Shown: positions 15,967 through 25,304 of the stretch, one piece after another
How positions within the stretch are numbered: the first letter of the stretch is position 1
Layout: each line of letters starts with the position of its first letter
Origin: Kribbella flavida DSM 17836
Lineage (GTDB): Bacteria; Actinomycetota; Actinomycetes; Propionibacteriales; Kribbellaceae
Direction of reading: 5' to 3'
Length of the DNA: 64,000 nt
Assembly (NCBI RefSeq): GCF_000024345.1
Contig: NC_013729.1
Coordinates: 5,146,001 to 5,210,000 of the forward strand
Made by a program: the position numbers and the translations under genes
Notes under the pieces: generated by a model
Told to the model about the DNA's origin: nothing
The model's input: the letters and a program-made list of their open reading frames with translations, nothing else
Database searches by the model: none

Positions 15967-16353
15967 GTGACTGAGCAGGATCAGTCCAACCCGCAGGTGA
16001 GCGACTACACGGCGGTGGGCGGCGGCCCCGCGATCGCCTCGGTGGTGGACCTGTTCTACCGCGAAGTGCTGGCCGACCCGCAGCTCGTCGACTACTTCGC
16101 CGACACCGACCTGGCCCGGCTGAAGCGCCACCAGGTCGCGCTGGTCTCCCAGGTGATGGGTGGTCCGGTCGCCTACGAGGGCGACGACCTGGCCGCCGCG
16201 CACGCCGGCCGCGGCATCACCGCCGAGGACTTCGGCCGGGTCGTCGAGCACCTGGTCGGCGCGCTGCGCGCGCACGACGTACCGACCGAGATCATCGACC
16301 GGGTGGTCGGGGCGCTGGGGGCGACCCAGGGCGACATCGTTTCCACCCACTGA
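15967..16353 (+). CDS. Truncated hemoglobin, group I (trHbN-like)
   Basis: 128 residues from GTG. The 2-on-2 globin features are visible: FYREV with a distal B10 Tyr, the LKRHQVALVSQVMGGP segment, and AHAGRGIT with the proximal heme His, followed by DFGRVVEHLVGAL. Mycobacterial trHbN detoxifies nitric oxide with bound oxygen, so a similar role is likely. The stop overlaps the next start as TGATG. It leads a three-gene operon with a flavohemoglobin and a DivIVA-domain protein. Confidence 0.92.
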   Translation: MTEQDQSNPQVSDYTAVGGGPAIASVVDLFYREVLADPQLVDYFADTDLARLKRHQVALVSQVMGGPVAYEGDDLAAAHAGRGITAEDFGRVVEHLVGALRAHDVPTEIIDRVVGALGATQGDIVSTH

Positions 16354-17495
16354 TGGATCCGGCCGCCCTCAAGAGCAGTTGGGACGTCGTCGCCAAGGCC
16401 GGCGACGAGGTCCCGATGTTCTTCTACTCGCACCTGTTCCTGTCCCATCCCGAGGTCCGGGAGATGTTCCCGGTCTCGATGGCCGCCCAGCGCGACAAAC
16501 TGGTCGGCGCCCTCGGCGCCGTGGTCAGCAACGCCGCCGAGCTCGACAAGGTGGTCCCGTTCCTGCAGCAACTGGGCCGGGACCACCGCCGCTTCTCGGT
16601 GATCGCCGAGCACTACTCCGCGGTCGGCGCGTCGCTGCTCGCCACCCTGCAGCACTTCCTCGGCGCCGCGTGGACCCAGCAACTGGCCGCCGACTGGGCC
16701 GAGGCCTACGGGCTCGTGGCAGCCGTCATGGTCCAGGCCGCCGACGAGTCCGCGGAGGAGACACCGGCCTGGTGGCCGGCCGAGGTCCTGGGCGTCGACC
16801 GCCGGACGATGGACATCACCATCGTCCAGCTCCGGCCCGAGGAACCTGTGCCCTACCAGCCCGGCCAGTCGCTCGCGCTGGAGATCCCGTACCGGCCCCG
16901 GCGCTGGCGCTACTTCAGCCCGGCCAACGCGCCGCGCCCCGACGGCTCGATCGAGCTGCACATCCAGCTCGTTCCCGGCGGCCAGGTCAGCGGCCCGGCG
17001 GTCCGGTCGCTCAAGAAGGGCGACCCCGTCCGGCTCGGCGCTCCGGTCGGCGACGCCCTGCTGCTTCCCGAGGACGGCCGCGACCTGCTGATGGTGGCCG
17101 GCGGCACCGGCCTGGCCCCGCTGCGCGCCATGCTCGAGCAACTCGACCGGCGGACGGTGCCGGTGCCTCGGGTCCACCTGTTCCACGGTGCCCGGATGCC
17201 GTGGAACCTGTACGAGCACGCCCAGCTGACCCGGCTGACCCAGCGCCCGTGGTTCAGCTACACGCCGGTGGTGTCGGACGACGCGTCGTACCCGGGCCGG
17301 CGCGGTCCGGTCGGCAGCGTCGCGGCCGAGCACGGGCCGTGGACCGGACACACCGTCCTGGTCTGCGGATCGTCGCCGATGGTCGCGCACACCGTCGACG
17401 AACTCCGCGCGGCCGGCGTCCCGGCGGCCGACATCCGCACCGAGACCTTCGGGTCCTCGACCACCACCTCGACCACCGCTGGGGGCCCGCAGTGA
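16353..17495 (+). CDS. Flavohemoglobin-like nitric oxide dioxygenase
   Basis: 380 residues. An N-terminal globin (about 1-135; distal Tyr in FFYSHLF, proximal His in GRDHRRF) is joined to a ferredoxin-reductase module. That module has the FAD motif RYFSPAN (near 192), the nicotinamide motif GGTGLAPLRAML (near 250) and CGSSPMV near 341. Length and order match Hmp. The family converts NO and O2 to nitrate using NAD(P)H. The C-terminus is a Ser/Thr run rather than the usual Phe-rich end. The gene is coupled at both ends: TGATG with the globin and GTGA with the DivIVA-domain gene. Confidence 0.9.
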   Translation: MDPAALKSSWDVVAKAGDEVPMFFYSHLFLSHPEVREMFPVSMAAQRDKLVGALGAVVSNAAELDKVVPFLQQLGRDHRRFSVIAEHYSAVGASLLATLQHFLGAAWTQQLAADWAEAYGLVAAVMVQAADESAEETPAWWPAEVLGVDRRTMDITIVQLRPEEPVPYQPGQSLALEIPYRPRRWRYFSPANAPRPDGSIELHIQLVPGGQVSGPAVRSLKKGDPVRLGAPVGDALLLPEDGRDLLMVAGGTGLAPLRAMLEQLDRRTVPVPRVHLFHGARMPWNLYEHAQLTRLTQRPWFSYTPVVSDDASYPGRRGPVGSVAAEHGPWTGHTVLVCGSSPMVAHTVDELRAAGVPAADIRTETFGSSTTTSTTAGGPQ

Positions 17496-18190
17496 CGCCC
17501 GAAGACCCGACCGCCCGCAGACCCGTTCAGTCGCCGTACGCGATCCGCACCCGGACCTTCGGCACCCGCCGCAAGGGGCTGGACCCGGACGAGGTCCGCG
17601 AGTACCTGAACGAGCTCGCCGCGCAGGTCGAGCACTCCGACGCCGAGCGGGCCCGTCTGCGGGCCGAGCTGGACCGTCAGCGCGACAGCGCGCCGGCCGA
17701 CGCCGAGCAGCGGGCGCACATCACCGCGAACGCCGTCGGCCTGCTGAGCCAGGCCCAGCAGATCGCCGACAACCTGGTCTCGGAGGCCGAGCAGTACGCG
17801 AAGGACCTGATCGAGTCGGCGCGCGAGCAGCAGCGCGACGTCCTGCTGCGGGCCCGCGACTCCGTCGAGACCGCGGTAAGGCAACTACCGGCGAACAACG
17901 TGCAGGCCGCCGAGCTGGAGTACGTCCGCACCTTCACGCAGGTGGCGCACGTCCAGCTCCGGTCGGTGCTGGACGCGCTGGCCGAGCAGGTGGAGCGCCT
18001 GGGTCACCTGCCGCGCGTACCGGATGGTCCGCAGCCGACCACTGACGCCCTGGGCCAGCTGCCCCAGGCGCCGGCCTCACTGGAGTCGGCTGACGGCGAC
18101 GTGCGCTGGTGGACGGACCTGTCCAGCAGCGACGCCATCGAACCTGCTGCGGGGTCGCGGTCTCCGGCGGTGCACCGCCGGAATTTGTAA
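17492..18190 (+). CDS. DivIVA-domain coiled-coil protein coupled to globin genes
   Basis: 232 residues from the GTG at 17492, overlapping the flavohemoglobin stop as GTGA with GGGGG upstream. Residues about 18-50 (AIRTRTFGTRRKGLDPDEVREYLNELAAQVE) match the N-terminal DivIVA membrane-curvature domain. A long heptad-rich coiled coil follows (about 40-175), then a Pro/Ser-rich tail. DivIVA proteins mark poles and septa, and some act as scaffolds. There is no catalytic motif. The tight link to two globins suggests it localises or scaffolds the NO-detoxifying enzymes, but this is inference. Confidence 0.85.
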   Translation: MTPEDPTARRPVQSPYAIRTRTFGTRRKGLDPDEVREYLNELAAQVEHSDAERARLRAELDRQRDSAPADAEQRAHITANAVGLLSQAQQIADNLVSEAEQYAKDLIESAREQQRDVLLRARDSVETAVRQLPANNVQAAELEYVRTFTQVAHVQLRSVLDALAEQVERLGHLPRVPDGPQPTTDALGQLPQAPASLESADGDVRWWTDLSSSDAIEPAAGSRSPAVHRRNL

Positions 18191-18199
18191 CCGCCCGGC

Positions 18200-19381
18200 T
18201 CAGTCGAGAAGGGCGTCGACGAACTGCTCGGCCTCGAACGGCGCGAGGTCGTCGGCGCCCTCTCCCAGTCCCACCAGCTTGACCGGGACACCGAGCTCAC
18301 GCTGGACGGCGATCACGATGCCGCCCTTCGCGGTGCCGTCCAGCTTGGTCAGCACCAGGCCGGTCACGTTGATCACCTCGGCGAACACCCGGGCCTGGGT
18401 CAGGCCGTTCTGCCCGGTGGTGGCGTCGATGACGAGCAACACCTCGTCCACCTCGGCGGTCTTCTCGATCACCCGCTTGACCTTGCCCAGCTCGTCCATC
18501 AGGCCGATCTTGGTGTGCAGCCGGCCTGCGGTGTCGACCAGTACGACGTCCGCGGACTCGTCGATGCCCTGCTTGACGGCGTCGAACGCGATGCTGGCCG
18601 GGTCGCCGCCCTCAGGCCCCCGAACGGTCCGGACGCCGACCCGCTCGCCCCAGGTCTGCAGCTGGTCCGCGGCGGCCGCACGGAACGTGTCCGCCGCGCC
18701 CAGCACGACGTGCTTGTCCTCCGCGACCAGAACCCGGGCCAGCTTGCCGACCGTGGTCGTCTTGCCGGTGCCGTTGACGCCTACGACCATGACGACGGCC
18801 GGCTTCCCGTCCTTGCGGTCCACCTTGAGCGACCGGTCCAGGGTGGGGTCGACCAGCGTGATCAGCTCCTCGCGCAGGATCGCGCGGGCCTGCTCGCCGC
18901 TGACGCCCTCGACACGGACCCGGGTGCGCAGCCGCTCGACCAGCTCCTGGGTCGGGGTGACGCCGACGTCGGCGGTGATCAGCGTGGTCTCGATGTCCTC
19001 CCACGCCTCCTCGTCCAGCTTGTCGCGGGACAGCAGCGCGAGCAGGCCCTTGCCGAGCGAGCTCTGCGAGCGGGCCAGCTTGGCGCGCAGCCGGACCAGC
19101 CGGCCCTGCGCGGACTCCGGCTTCTCCAGCGTCGGCAGCTCGGTGTCCTCGAGCGTGCGGGTCGGTGTGTCCCGCGGCTCCTCGGCGTCCTCGCCGACCT
19201 TCGGTTCCACCCGCTCGCCGGTGTCCAGCGGCGCCGGCGGGGTGGGAGCGGGCAGCTCCCTGGTCCGGCGCTGCCTGGTGACGACCAGGCCGGTGGTCCC
19301 GGCGACCAGGACGACGATCACCGCGATGATGGCGATCAGGGCGGCATCGGCGAGCAGAGGAACAAGCTGAGAGGTCAACAC
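18200..19381 (-). CDS. ftsY: Signal recognition particle receptor FtsY
   Basis: 393 residues from GTG with GGGG five bases upstream. An N-terminal transmembrane helix (about 10-36), unlike the soluble E. coli A domain but common in actinobacteria, is followed by an acidic Pro-rich linker. The NG domain shows GVNGTGKTTTVGKLA (near 201), LGAADTFRAAA, DTAGRLHTK, TKLDGTAKGG and GLGEGADDLAPF. It docks SRP at the membrane. The gene stands between the globin operon and cydC; smc, its usual upstream neighbour in actinobacteria, is displaced by the cyd cluster. Confidence 0.97.
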   Translation of the reverse strand: MLTSQLVPLLADAALIAIIAVIVVLVAGTTGLVVTRQRRTRELPAPTPPAPLDTGERVEPKVGEDAEEPRDTPTRTLEDTELPTLEKPESAQGRLVRLRAKLARSQSSLGKGLLALLSRDKLDEEAWEDIETTLITADVGVTPTQELVERLRTRVRVEGVSGEQARAILREELITLVDPTLDRSLKVDRKDGKPAVVMVVGVNGTGKTTTVGKLARVLVAEDKHVVLGAADTFRAAAADQLQTWGERVGVRTVRGPEGGDPASIAFDAVKQGIDESADVVLVDTAGRLHTKIGLMDELGKVKRVIEKTAEVDEVLLVIDATTGQNGLTQARVFAEVINVTGLVLTKLDGTAKGGIVIAVQRELGVPVKLVGLGEGADDLAPFEAEQFVDALLD

Positions 19382-19436
19382 GGTTCCCCATCTTGGCAGA
19401 CGCCCGGAGCGGATCCCCCATCGCTCAGGTCACGGC

Positions 19437-21083
19437 TCACGGCAGACTGACGACCGGTCGCGTTGGGTGAGGGGCCAGCTCCGGCCTGTGGGTGAGTAGC
19501 ACGACCGTACGCCTGCCGGCCGCCTCGAACAGGTCGGCCAGCAGCTTGCGACCAGTCTCCTCGTCCAGGTGCTCCGTCGGCTCGTCCAGCACCAGAACGT
19601 CATGGTCGGCCAGCAGGAGCCGGGCGAACGCCAGCCGCTGCCGCTCCCCACCGGACAGCCGCGCGCCGTGCTCCCCCACCATCGTGTCGAGCCGGCGTGG
19701 CAAGCCGTGCACGAACTCGCCGAGCCGGGCCCGGTAGAGCGCGTTCCACAACTGCAGGTCACTGGCGCCCGGCCGGGCCAGCAGCAGGTTCTCCCGGATG
19801 CTGGTGTCGAACACGTAGCTCTCCTGCGTCAGCAGCCCGACCTTCGACCGCACCTGGTCTCCGTCGAGGCGCCGTACGTCGCAGCCACCCAGCAGCACCT
19901 CGCCGTCACGCGGCTCCAGGAACCGCAGCAGTACGGCGGCCAGCGTGCTCTTGCCCGACCCGCTCGGACCGGTGATCACCACTCGGCTCCCAGCCGGCAG
20001 GTCCAGGTCAACGCCACGCAGTACGTCCTCCGGGCCGTAGCCCACTCGAAGACCCCGTACTCGCAACCCACGACCTTCCGGCAGCGGCTGCGGGTCTGCC
20101 GGCTCAGTCACCGGAGCCGGCGTCTTCACCAGCTCGTCCACGCGCTGCAGCGAACCCTTGACTCTGATCGCCAGTTGCGCGGCAGCCGGAATTCCGCCCA
20201 GCACATCAGCCAAGGCCAGCGGAGTCAGCACGAGCACAGCGAAGACCGGTCCGGAGATCGCCGCTCCACTACCGAGGACAAGCCCGGCGATGCTGGCACC
20301 ACCGACACACAGCACCAGCAGACCGTTGCCGAGCCCAGCGCTCCAGGCTGACCGGCGCTGGGCCAAGGTGAGTCGCCGGTCGGCCGCCTCGAACGAGGCC
20401 AGCACGCCGTCGACCGCGTTGAACGCCAGTACATCGGCTGCGGTCTGCAGGTTCTCGGTGGCGGCGGCTGCCACGTCACCGCGAGCGTCAGCCATCATCC
20501 GCTCGGCGCGGCGCGCACTGGCTGCGGTCAGCCACGGCACGACCGTGCAGGCCACGAGAACCGCGACAGCAACCGCCCCGCCTGCTACCGGAAGCAGCAG
20601 TACCAGCAGGCCAACCGTCGCCGCACCTGTCACGGCCGCGATCAGCACCGGCAGCACGACCCGCAGCCACAGGTCCAGCACCGCATCCACGTCCAGCACC
20701 AGCCGCGCCAGCAGGTCTCCCCTGCGCGACGATGCCAGCCCGACCGGCGCGAGCTCCTCCAGCCGCTCCGTGATCCGGGCTCGGGTGTCCCCCAGCACCC
20801 GGTACGCCGCGTCGTGGCCGGCCAGCCGTTCGACGTACCGGAAGACGCCTCGGCCGACACCGAACGCGCGGACCGCGACGATCGCCACCATCAACGTCAG
20901 TACCGGCGGCTGCGCGGCCGCGGTGGTGATCAGCCACGCCGAGGTGGCCAGCAGGCCCACTGCGGTCCCCGACGCCAGCACTCCGGCGAGCACCGCCAGC
21001 AGCAGCCGCGGCCGAACCCGCCGCTCCGGCATCACCAGTCCGGCCATGCTCGTGTTCATGCGCATGTTCGTGCTCGTGTTCAT
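19437..21083 (-). CDS. cydC: ABC exporter CydC, cytochrome bd assembly
   Basis: 548 residues: an N-terminal six-helix exporter domain (VRAFGVGRGVFRYVERLAGHDAAYR is typical of CydC) and a nucleotide-binding domain with GPSGSGKSTLAAVLLRF, LSGGERQRLAFARLLL and VLVLDEPTEHLD. CydDC exports cysteine/glutathione or handles heme for cytochrome bd assembly. The ATG overlaps the cydD stop by 4 bases. It is the last gene of cydABDC and ends 56 bases before the ftsY start. Confidence 0.94.
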   Translation of the reverse strand: MNTSTNMRMNTSMAGLVMPERRVRPRLLLAVLAGVLASGTAVGLLATSAWLITTAAAQPPVLTLMVAIVAVRAFGVGRGVFRYVERLAGHDAAYRVLGDTRARITERLEELAPVGLASSRRGDLLARLVLDVDAVLDLWLRVVLPVLIAAVTGAATVGLLVLLLPVAGGAVAVAVLVACTVVPWLTAASARRAERMMADARGDVAAAATENLQTAADVLAFNAVDGVLASFEAADRRLTLAQRRSAWSAGLGNGLLVLCVGGASIAGLVLGSGAAISGPVFAVLVLTPLALADVLGGIPAAAQLAIRVKGSLQRVDELVKTPAPVTEPADPQPLPEGRGLRVRGLRVGYGPEDVLRGVDLDLPAGSRVVITGPSGSGKSTLAAVLLRFLEPRDGEVLLGGCDVRRLDGDQVRSKVGLLTQESYVFDTSIRENLLLARPGASDLQLWNALYRARLGEFVHGLPRRLDTMVGEHGARLSGGERQRLAFARLLLADHDVLVLDEPTEHLDEETGRKLLADLFEAAGRRTVVLLTHRPELAPHPTRPVVSLP

Positions 21084-22711
21084 ACCGGCATCAACTCACT
21101 CGGCTCGCCCTGCACGGAGACCACTCGATCAGCTGCCTCGATGAGCGCCGGACGGTGCGCGACCAGCAGGATCGTCCGGCCCGTCGTCCGCAGGCCGGCG
21201 ACCACCGCCGCTTCCGCCTCGGCGTCCAGCCCTGCCGTCGGCTCGTCCAGCAACAGCACCGGGGCATCCGTCACCAGCGCTCGGGCCAACGCCACGCGCC
21301 GACGTTGGCCGCCCGACAGCAACTGCCCTTGCTCCCCCACCGGAGTGTCCAGCTCCAGCTCCGCCGCTCCGGCCAGGTCCAGCGCGCGCCGGACCTCGGC
21401 ATCGGTTGCCAGCGGCCGGCCGAGCCGCACGTTGTCGGCGATGCTCCCGCTGCGCAGACCAGGCCGCTGCGGCACCCAGCCGAACTGCCGCCGCCACAGC
21501 TCGGGCTCGAACTCGTCGGCGGCGCTGCCACCGGCAACCACCACCCCGTGCTCCGGTACGACGAAGCCGAGGATCGCCGCGAGCACCGTCGACTTGCCTG
21601 CTCCGCTCGGCCCGGTCAGCGCGACCACCTCGCCCGGCCACAGGTCCAGGTCGAACCCGTCCAGGGCGGGCGCCTCCCGGTCGGGGTACCGCACCGTGAC
21701 GTCGTGCAGGTGAAGCGCCGTCGACCGCAGGTCCGGTACGTCGGTCCGCTCGCCTTGCGCGGGCAGCGGCGTTTCCAGCACCCGGAAGACCTCCTCGCTC
21801 GCCGCGACGCCGTCGGCACTCGCGTGGAACTGGGCTCCGACCTGCCGCAGCGGCAGATACGCCTCCGGCGCCAGGATCAGCACCAGCAAAGCCGTCTCCA
21901 GTCCGAGCCGTCCCTCCACGAGCCGCAACCCGACGCCGACCGCGACGAGCGCCACCGAGATGCTCGCGAGCAGTTCCAGCACCAGCGACGACAGGAAGGC
22001 CAGCCGGAGACTCGCCATCGACGCCACCCGGTGCTCCTCGGTCACCCGGCGGACCGCGGCCGCCTGCCCCTTGGCTCGGCCGAACAGCTTCAGCGTGGCC
22101 AGTCCCGACACCACATCCGCGAAGTGATGAGCCAGCACCGCGAGCGCCCGCTGCCGACGGCGGCTGTAGGCCTCGGTGGCCCATCCGACCAGCGCCATGA
22201 ACACCGGGATCAACGGCAGCGTCACCACGACAGTGCCAGCCGCGATCAGGTCACCAGTCGCCATCCAGCCGACCACTCCGGCCGGCACCGTCGCCGCCAG
22301 CACCAGCTGCGGCAGGTAGCGGGCGAAGTACGGGTCCAGGTCGTCGAGGCCCTTGGTCAGCAACGTGGTCAGTGCGCTGCTGCGTTCTCCGCTGAGCCAG
22401 GCCGGCCCGAGCTTCAGCGAGTGCTCCAGAACCTGGCGCCGCAGCGTCGACTTCACCGCAGCGGCGGCCCGCTGAGCGATGACCTCCTGCAACCACGCCA
22501 GCGCCGCCCGCCCGGTCACGACGAGGGCCAGCAACCACGCGACCTCGCCGACCGCCGCGTCACGCAGTACGACGTCGGAGATGCCTCGGGCGAGCAGGAC
22601 CGCCTGCACCACGACCAGAGCACCCGTGGCCACGCCGATGAGCACCGAGCCGGCGAGGAAAAGCCGAGCCGCTGTGGCCCGTCGCAGCAGCCGCGGGTCG
22701 AGAGGTTTCAT
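21080..22711 (-). CDS. cydD: ABC exporter CydD, cytochrome bd assembly
   Basis: 543 residues from the ATG at 22711, which overlaps the cydB stop as ATGA. A six-helix membrane domain is followed by an ATPase domain with GPSGAGKSTVLAAILGF, LSGGQRRRVALARAL and PVLLLDEPTAGLD. The segment SSALTTLLTKGLDDLDPYFARYLPQL is characteristic of CydD. It forms a heterodimer with CydC, whose gene follows with another 4-base overlap, keeping subunit synthesis balanced. Confidence 0.94.
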   Translation of the reverse strand: MKPLDPRLLRRATAARLFLAGSVLIGVATGALVVVQAVLLARGISDVVLRDAAVGEVAWLLALVVTGRAALAWLQEVIAQRAAAAVKSTLRRQVLEHSLKLGPAWLSGERSSALTTLLTKGLDDLDPYFARYLPQLVLAATVPAGVVGWMATGDLIAAGTVVVTLPLIPVFMALVGWATEAYSRRRQRALAVLAHHFADVVSGLATLKLFGRAKGQAAAVRRVTEEHRVASMASLRLAFLSSLVLELLASISVALVAVGVGLRLVEGRLGLETALLVLILAPEAYLPLRQVGAQFHASADGVAASEEVFRVLETPLPAQGERTDVPDLRSTALHLHDVTVRYPDREAPALDGFDLDLWPGEVVALTGPSGAGKSTVLAAILGFVVPEHGVVVAGGSAADEFEPELWRRQFGWVPQRPGLRSGSIADNVRLGRPLATDAEVRRALDLAGAAELELDTPVGEQGQLLSGGQRRRVALARALVTDAPVLLLDEPTAGLDAEAEAAVVAGLRTTGRTILLVAHRPALIEAADRVVSVQGEPSELMPV

Positions 22712-23706
22712 GAGACCGCGACCGGCTCGACCGTGACGCGCTTGCGGAACACCCAGTACGTCCAGCCCTGGTAGAGCATCACCAGCGGCGTGAAGATCGC
22801 GGCGATCACGGTCAGGATCTTCAACGTGTACGGCGTCGACGCGGCGGCCGCCGTCGTCAGCGTCGAGGACGGGTCGAGCGTCGACGGCATCACCGCCGGG
22901 AACATCGCGACGAACAACGAGGTGACCGCCAGCGCGATCGCCAGCGCCGTCCCGGCGAACGCCCAGCCCTCCCGGCGAGCTCGGTTCGCAGCCACGCCGC
23001 CGAGCAGCGCCAGCACGGCGAGGCCGGCCACGATCAGCGACCACCGGTCGCCCCGCAGCTGCTGGGTCCAGGCCAGGAACAGTCCGGCCAGGATCGCCGC
23101 GACCACGCCGGTCGTCGCTGCCCTTCGATTCGCCCGCTCCCGCAGGTCATCCGTCGTCCGCAGCGCCAGGAAGATCGCGCCGTGCGCCACGAACACCGCC
23201 GTGAAGGTCAGACCGCCCAGCAAGGCGAACGGGCTGAACAGGTCGCCCAGGCTCCCCACGTACTCGTACGACGAGTCCAGCGGTACGCCGCGCACCAGGT
23301 TGGCGAAGGTGATGCCCCACAGCACCGCGGGAAGCAGTGACCCGACTGCGATCAGCGTGTCCATCCGGGACCGCCAGGGCAGGTCGTCGCGCTTGCCCCG
23401 GTACTCCAGGGCCACCCCACGCAGGATCAGCGCCACCAGGATCGCGAACAGTGGCAGGTAGAACCCGCTGAACAGGGTGGCGTACCACTCCGGGAAGGCC
23501 GCGAAGGTCGCACCGGCGGCCACGACCAGCCAGACCTCGTTGCCGTCCCAGACCGGCCCGATCGTGGTCACCAGCGCGCGCCGCTCGGGCTCGTCCCGGC
23601 CGAGCACCCGCAGCAGGATGCCGACCCCGAAGTCGAAACCCTCCAGCACGAAGTACCCGACCCACAGGAACGCGATCAGCACGAACCAGACCGTTGTCAG
23701 CTCCAT
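22708..23706 (-). CDS. cydB: Cytochrome bd ubiquinol/menaquinol oxidase subunit II
   Basis: 332 residues beginning MELTTVWFVLIAFLWVGYFVLEGFDFGVG, the usual CydB N-terminus, with about eight membrane helices; PVWDGNEVWLVVAAGATFAAFP is the family signature. The ATG at 23706 has GGAG seven bases upstream; an in-frame GTG four codons earlier is an alternative. It pairs with CydA, whose gene ends 60 bases upstream, and overlaps cydD by 4 bases. Confidence 0.95.
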   Translation of the reverse strand: MELTTVWFVLIAFLWVGYFVLEGFDFGVGILLRVLGRDEPERRALVTTIGPVWDGNEVWLVVAAGATFAAFPEWYATLFSGFYLPLFAILVALILRGVALEYRGKRDDLPWRSRMDTLIAVGSLLPAVLWGITFANLVRGVPLDSSYEYVGSLGDLFSPFALLGGLTFTAVFVAHGAIFLALRTTDDLRERANRRAATTGVVAAILAGLFLAWTQQLRGDRWSLIVAGLAVLALLGGVAANRARREGWAFAGTALAIALAVTSLFVAMFPAVMPSTLDPSSTLTTAAAASTPYTLKILTVIAAIFTPLVMLYQGWTYWVFRKRVTVEPVAVS

Positions 23707-23766
23707 CGTCCACTCCACCTCAGGCCGTGATCAGTACGAACTTCTGGACGCACTTCTGGATGCGCT

Positions 23767-25218
23767 TCAGTACGCGAAGGACAGGGGCTTGGCCTCGTCG
23801 GCACCGGGACCGTCGGCCGGGCCGTCGGCGTCGTCGCCGCCCGGGCGGCTCGGGTCCCCGGGCGCACCGGCCCCGGTGCCGGCCAGACCGGCCCGGATCG
23901 ACTTGAACATCAGCTTCACCTCGACCACCGCCAGTACGCCGTACAGGAGGGTGAAGCCGATCAGGCTGGTCAGCACCTCCCCGGCGGTCGTGCCCGGCGA
24001 CACCCCGGCCGCGGTCGGCAGCAGGCCGAACACCAGCCACGGCTGCCGGCCGGTCTCGGTGAAGATCCAGCCGAAGACGTTCGCCGCCATCGGCAGCAGG
24101 GGCAGGGGCAGAGCCAGCCAGATCAGCAGCCGGTGCGGGGATCGGCCCCGCCTGGTCACCCACAGCAGCAGCGCCGCCAGCCCCGCCGCCGCCATCCCGA
24201 CCCCGATCATCAACCGGAAGGTCCAGTAGGTCAGCGGGATGTTCGGCTTGTACGACCCCGGGCCGTAGAGCTGCTCGTAGGCCTGCTGCAGCGAGTTGAT
24301 GCCCTGCACCTCGCCGTCGAAGTGCCCGGTGGCCAGGAAGGACAGCAGGTACGGCACCTTGACCGAGAAGATCTCCCGCGACCCGTCCAGCGTGCCGACC
24401 GTGAAGACCGAGAACGACGCCGGCTTCTCGGTCTCGTAGAGCGCCTCGGCGGCCGCCATCTTCATCGGCTGCACCTCGGTCATCACCTTGCCCTGCTGGT
24501 CGCCGCTCAGCGCCACCCCGGCGCCGGCGACGATCACGATCACCGCGCCCAGCCGCAGCGCGGTCCGGAACGCGCCGGTGTCGACGCCCGGCCGGCGGAT
24601 GAGGTGCCAGACCGCCACCCCGGCGACGAACGCGCCGCCGACCATGAAGGCGGCGAAGATCGTGTGCGGGAAGGTGACCAGCACGACCTTGTTGGTCAGC
24701 ACCGCCCAGATGTCGGTCAGCTCGGCCCGGCCGCGCTCGGCGTCGTACCCGAAGCCGACCGGGTTCTGCATCCAGGAGTTGGCCGCCAGGATGAAGTACG
24801 CCGACAGTTGGGTGCCCAGCACCACCATCCAGATGCAGGCCAGGTGCACCTTCTTCGGCAGCCGGTCCCAGCCGAAGATCCACAGCCCGATGAAGGTGGA
24901 CTCCAGGAAGAACGCGAGCAGCCCCTCCAGCGCCAGCGGCGCGCCGAACACGTCGCCGACGAAGCGCGAGTAGGCGCTCCAGTTCATCCCGAACTGGAAC
25001 TCCTGGACCAGCCCGGTGACCACACCCATCGCGATGTTGATCAAGAAGAGCTTGCCGTAGAACTTGGTCAGCCGCAGGTACTTGTCCTTGCCGGTCCGGT
25101 ACCACGCGGTCTGCAGGCCGGCCGTGATCGCGACCAGCGAGATCGTCACCGGGACGAAGAAGAAGTGGTAGACGGTGGTGATCGCGAACTGCCAGCGCGC
25201 CAGGTCCAAGGTGTCCAC
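23767..25218 (-). CDS. cydA: Cytochrome bd oxidase subunit I
   Basis: 483 residues with nine or so helices. Heme ligands appear as His18 (VYHFFF) and His185 (FPHTIFAAF); the quinol-site motif GRQPW lies in FTETGRQPWLVFGLLPTA. The Q-loop is of the short type. The GTG at 25218 was chosen because GGAGGG lies six bases upstream and it yields the usual VDTLDLARWQFAITTVYH start. CydAB is a high-affinity, NO- and cyanide-tolerant terminal oxidase. The promoter region carries operator-like dyads shared with the divergent BlaI gene. The C-terminal tail is rich in Gly, Asp and Pro. Confidence 0.96.
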   Translation of the reverse strand: MDTLDLARWQFAITTVYHFFFVPVTISLVAITAGLQTAWYRTGKDKYLRLTKFYGKLFLINIAMGVVTGLVQEFQFGMNWSAYSRFVGDVFGAPLALEGLLAFFLESTFIGLWIFGWDRLPKKVHLACIWMVVLGTQLSAYFILAANSWMQNPVGFGYDAERGRAELTDIWAVLTNKVVLVTFPHTIFAAFMVGGAFVAGVAVWHLIRRPGVDTGAFRTALRLGAVIVIVAGAGVALSGDQQGKVMTEVQPMKMAAAEALYETEKPASFSVFTVGTLDGSREIFSVKVPYLLSFLATGHFDGEVQGINSLQQAYEQLYGPGSYKPNIPLTYWTFRLMIGVGMAAAGLAALLLWVTRRGRSPHRLLIWLALPLPLLPMAANVFGWIFTETGRQPWLVFGLLPTAAGVSPGTTAGEVLTSLIGFTLLYGVLAVVEVKLMFKSIRAGLAGTGAGAPGDPSRPGGDDADGPADGPGADEAKPLSFAY

Positions 25219-25238
25219 GGGTCGCCCTCCAAGGGCCA

Positions 25239-25259
25239 TCTACGACGTTACGTAGTAGA
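25239..25259. promoter_or_regulatory. BlaI-type operator 1, next to the cydA promoter
   Basis: A 21-bp dyad centred at 25249 with arms TCTAC-GACG and CGTA-GTAGA; only one of ten base pairs is broken. It lies just downstream of the cydA -10 candidate (TAATGT, 25264-25259) and 20 bases before the start codon. The core resembles the TACTAC/GTAGTA half-sites of BlaI/MecI repressors. Confidence 0.65.
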
Positions 25260-25264
25260 CATTA
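25259..25264 (-). promoter_or_regulatory. Probable -10 element of cydA
   Basis: TAATGT reads on the minus strand between operators 1 and 2, 41 bases upstream of the cydA GTG. The -35 position falls inside operator 2, so repressor bound there would block polymerase. Confidence 0.45.
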
Positions 25265-25271
25265 GCGCAGA

Positions 25272-25292
25272 CCTACGACGTTGCGTAGTAGA
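25272..25292. promoter_or_regulatory. BlaI-type operator 2
   Basis: A second copy of the dyad, centred at 25282, with CTACGACG on the left and CGTAGTAG on the right. Its centre is exactly 33 bases from operator 1. It covers the -35 region of cydA. Confidence 0.65.
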
Positions 25293-25304
25293 TCCGGGCG
25301 CAGA

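Noticed and set aside
14545..16350. Minus-strand frame of 601 codons
   Set aside because: It overlaps the ECF42 gene in another frame and the globin gene in antisense, and contains no recognisable motif.
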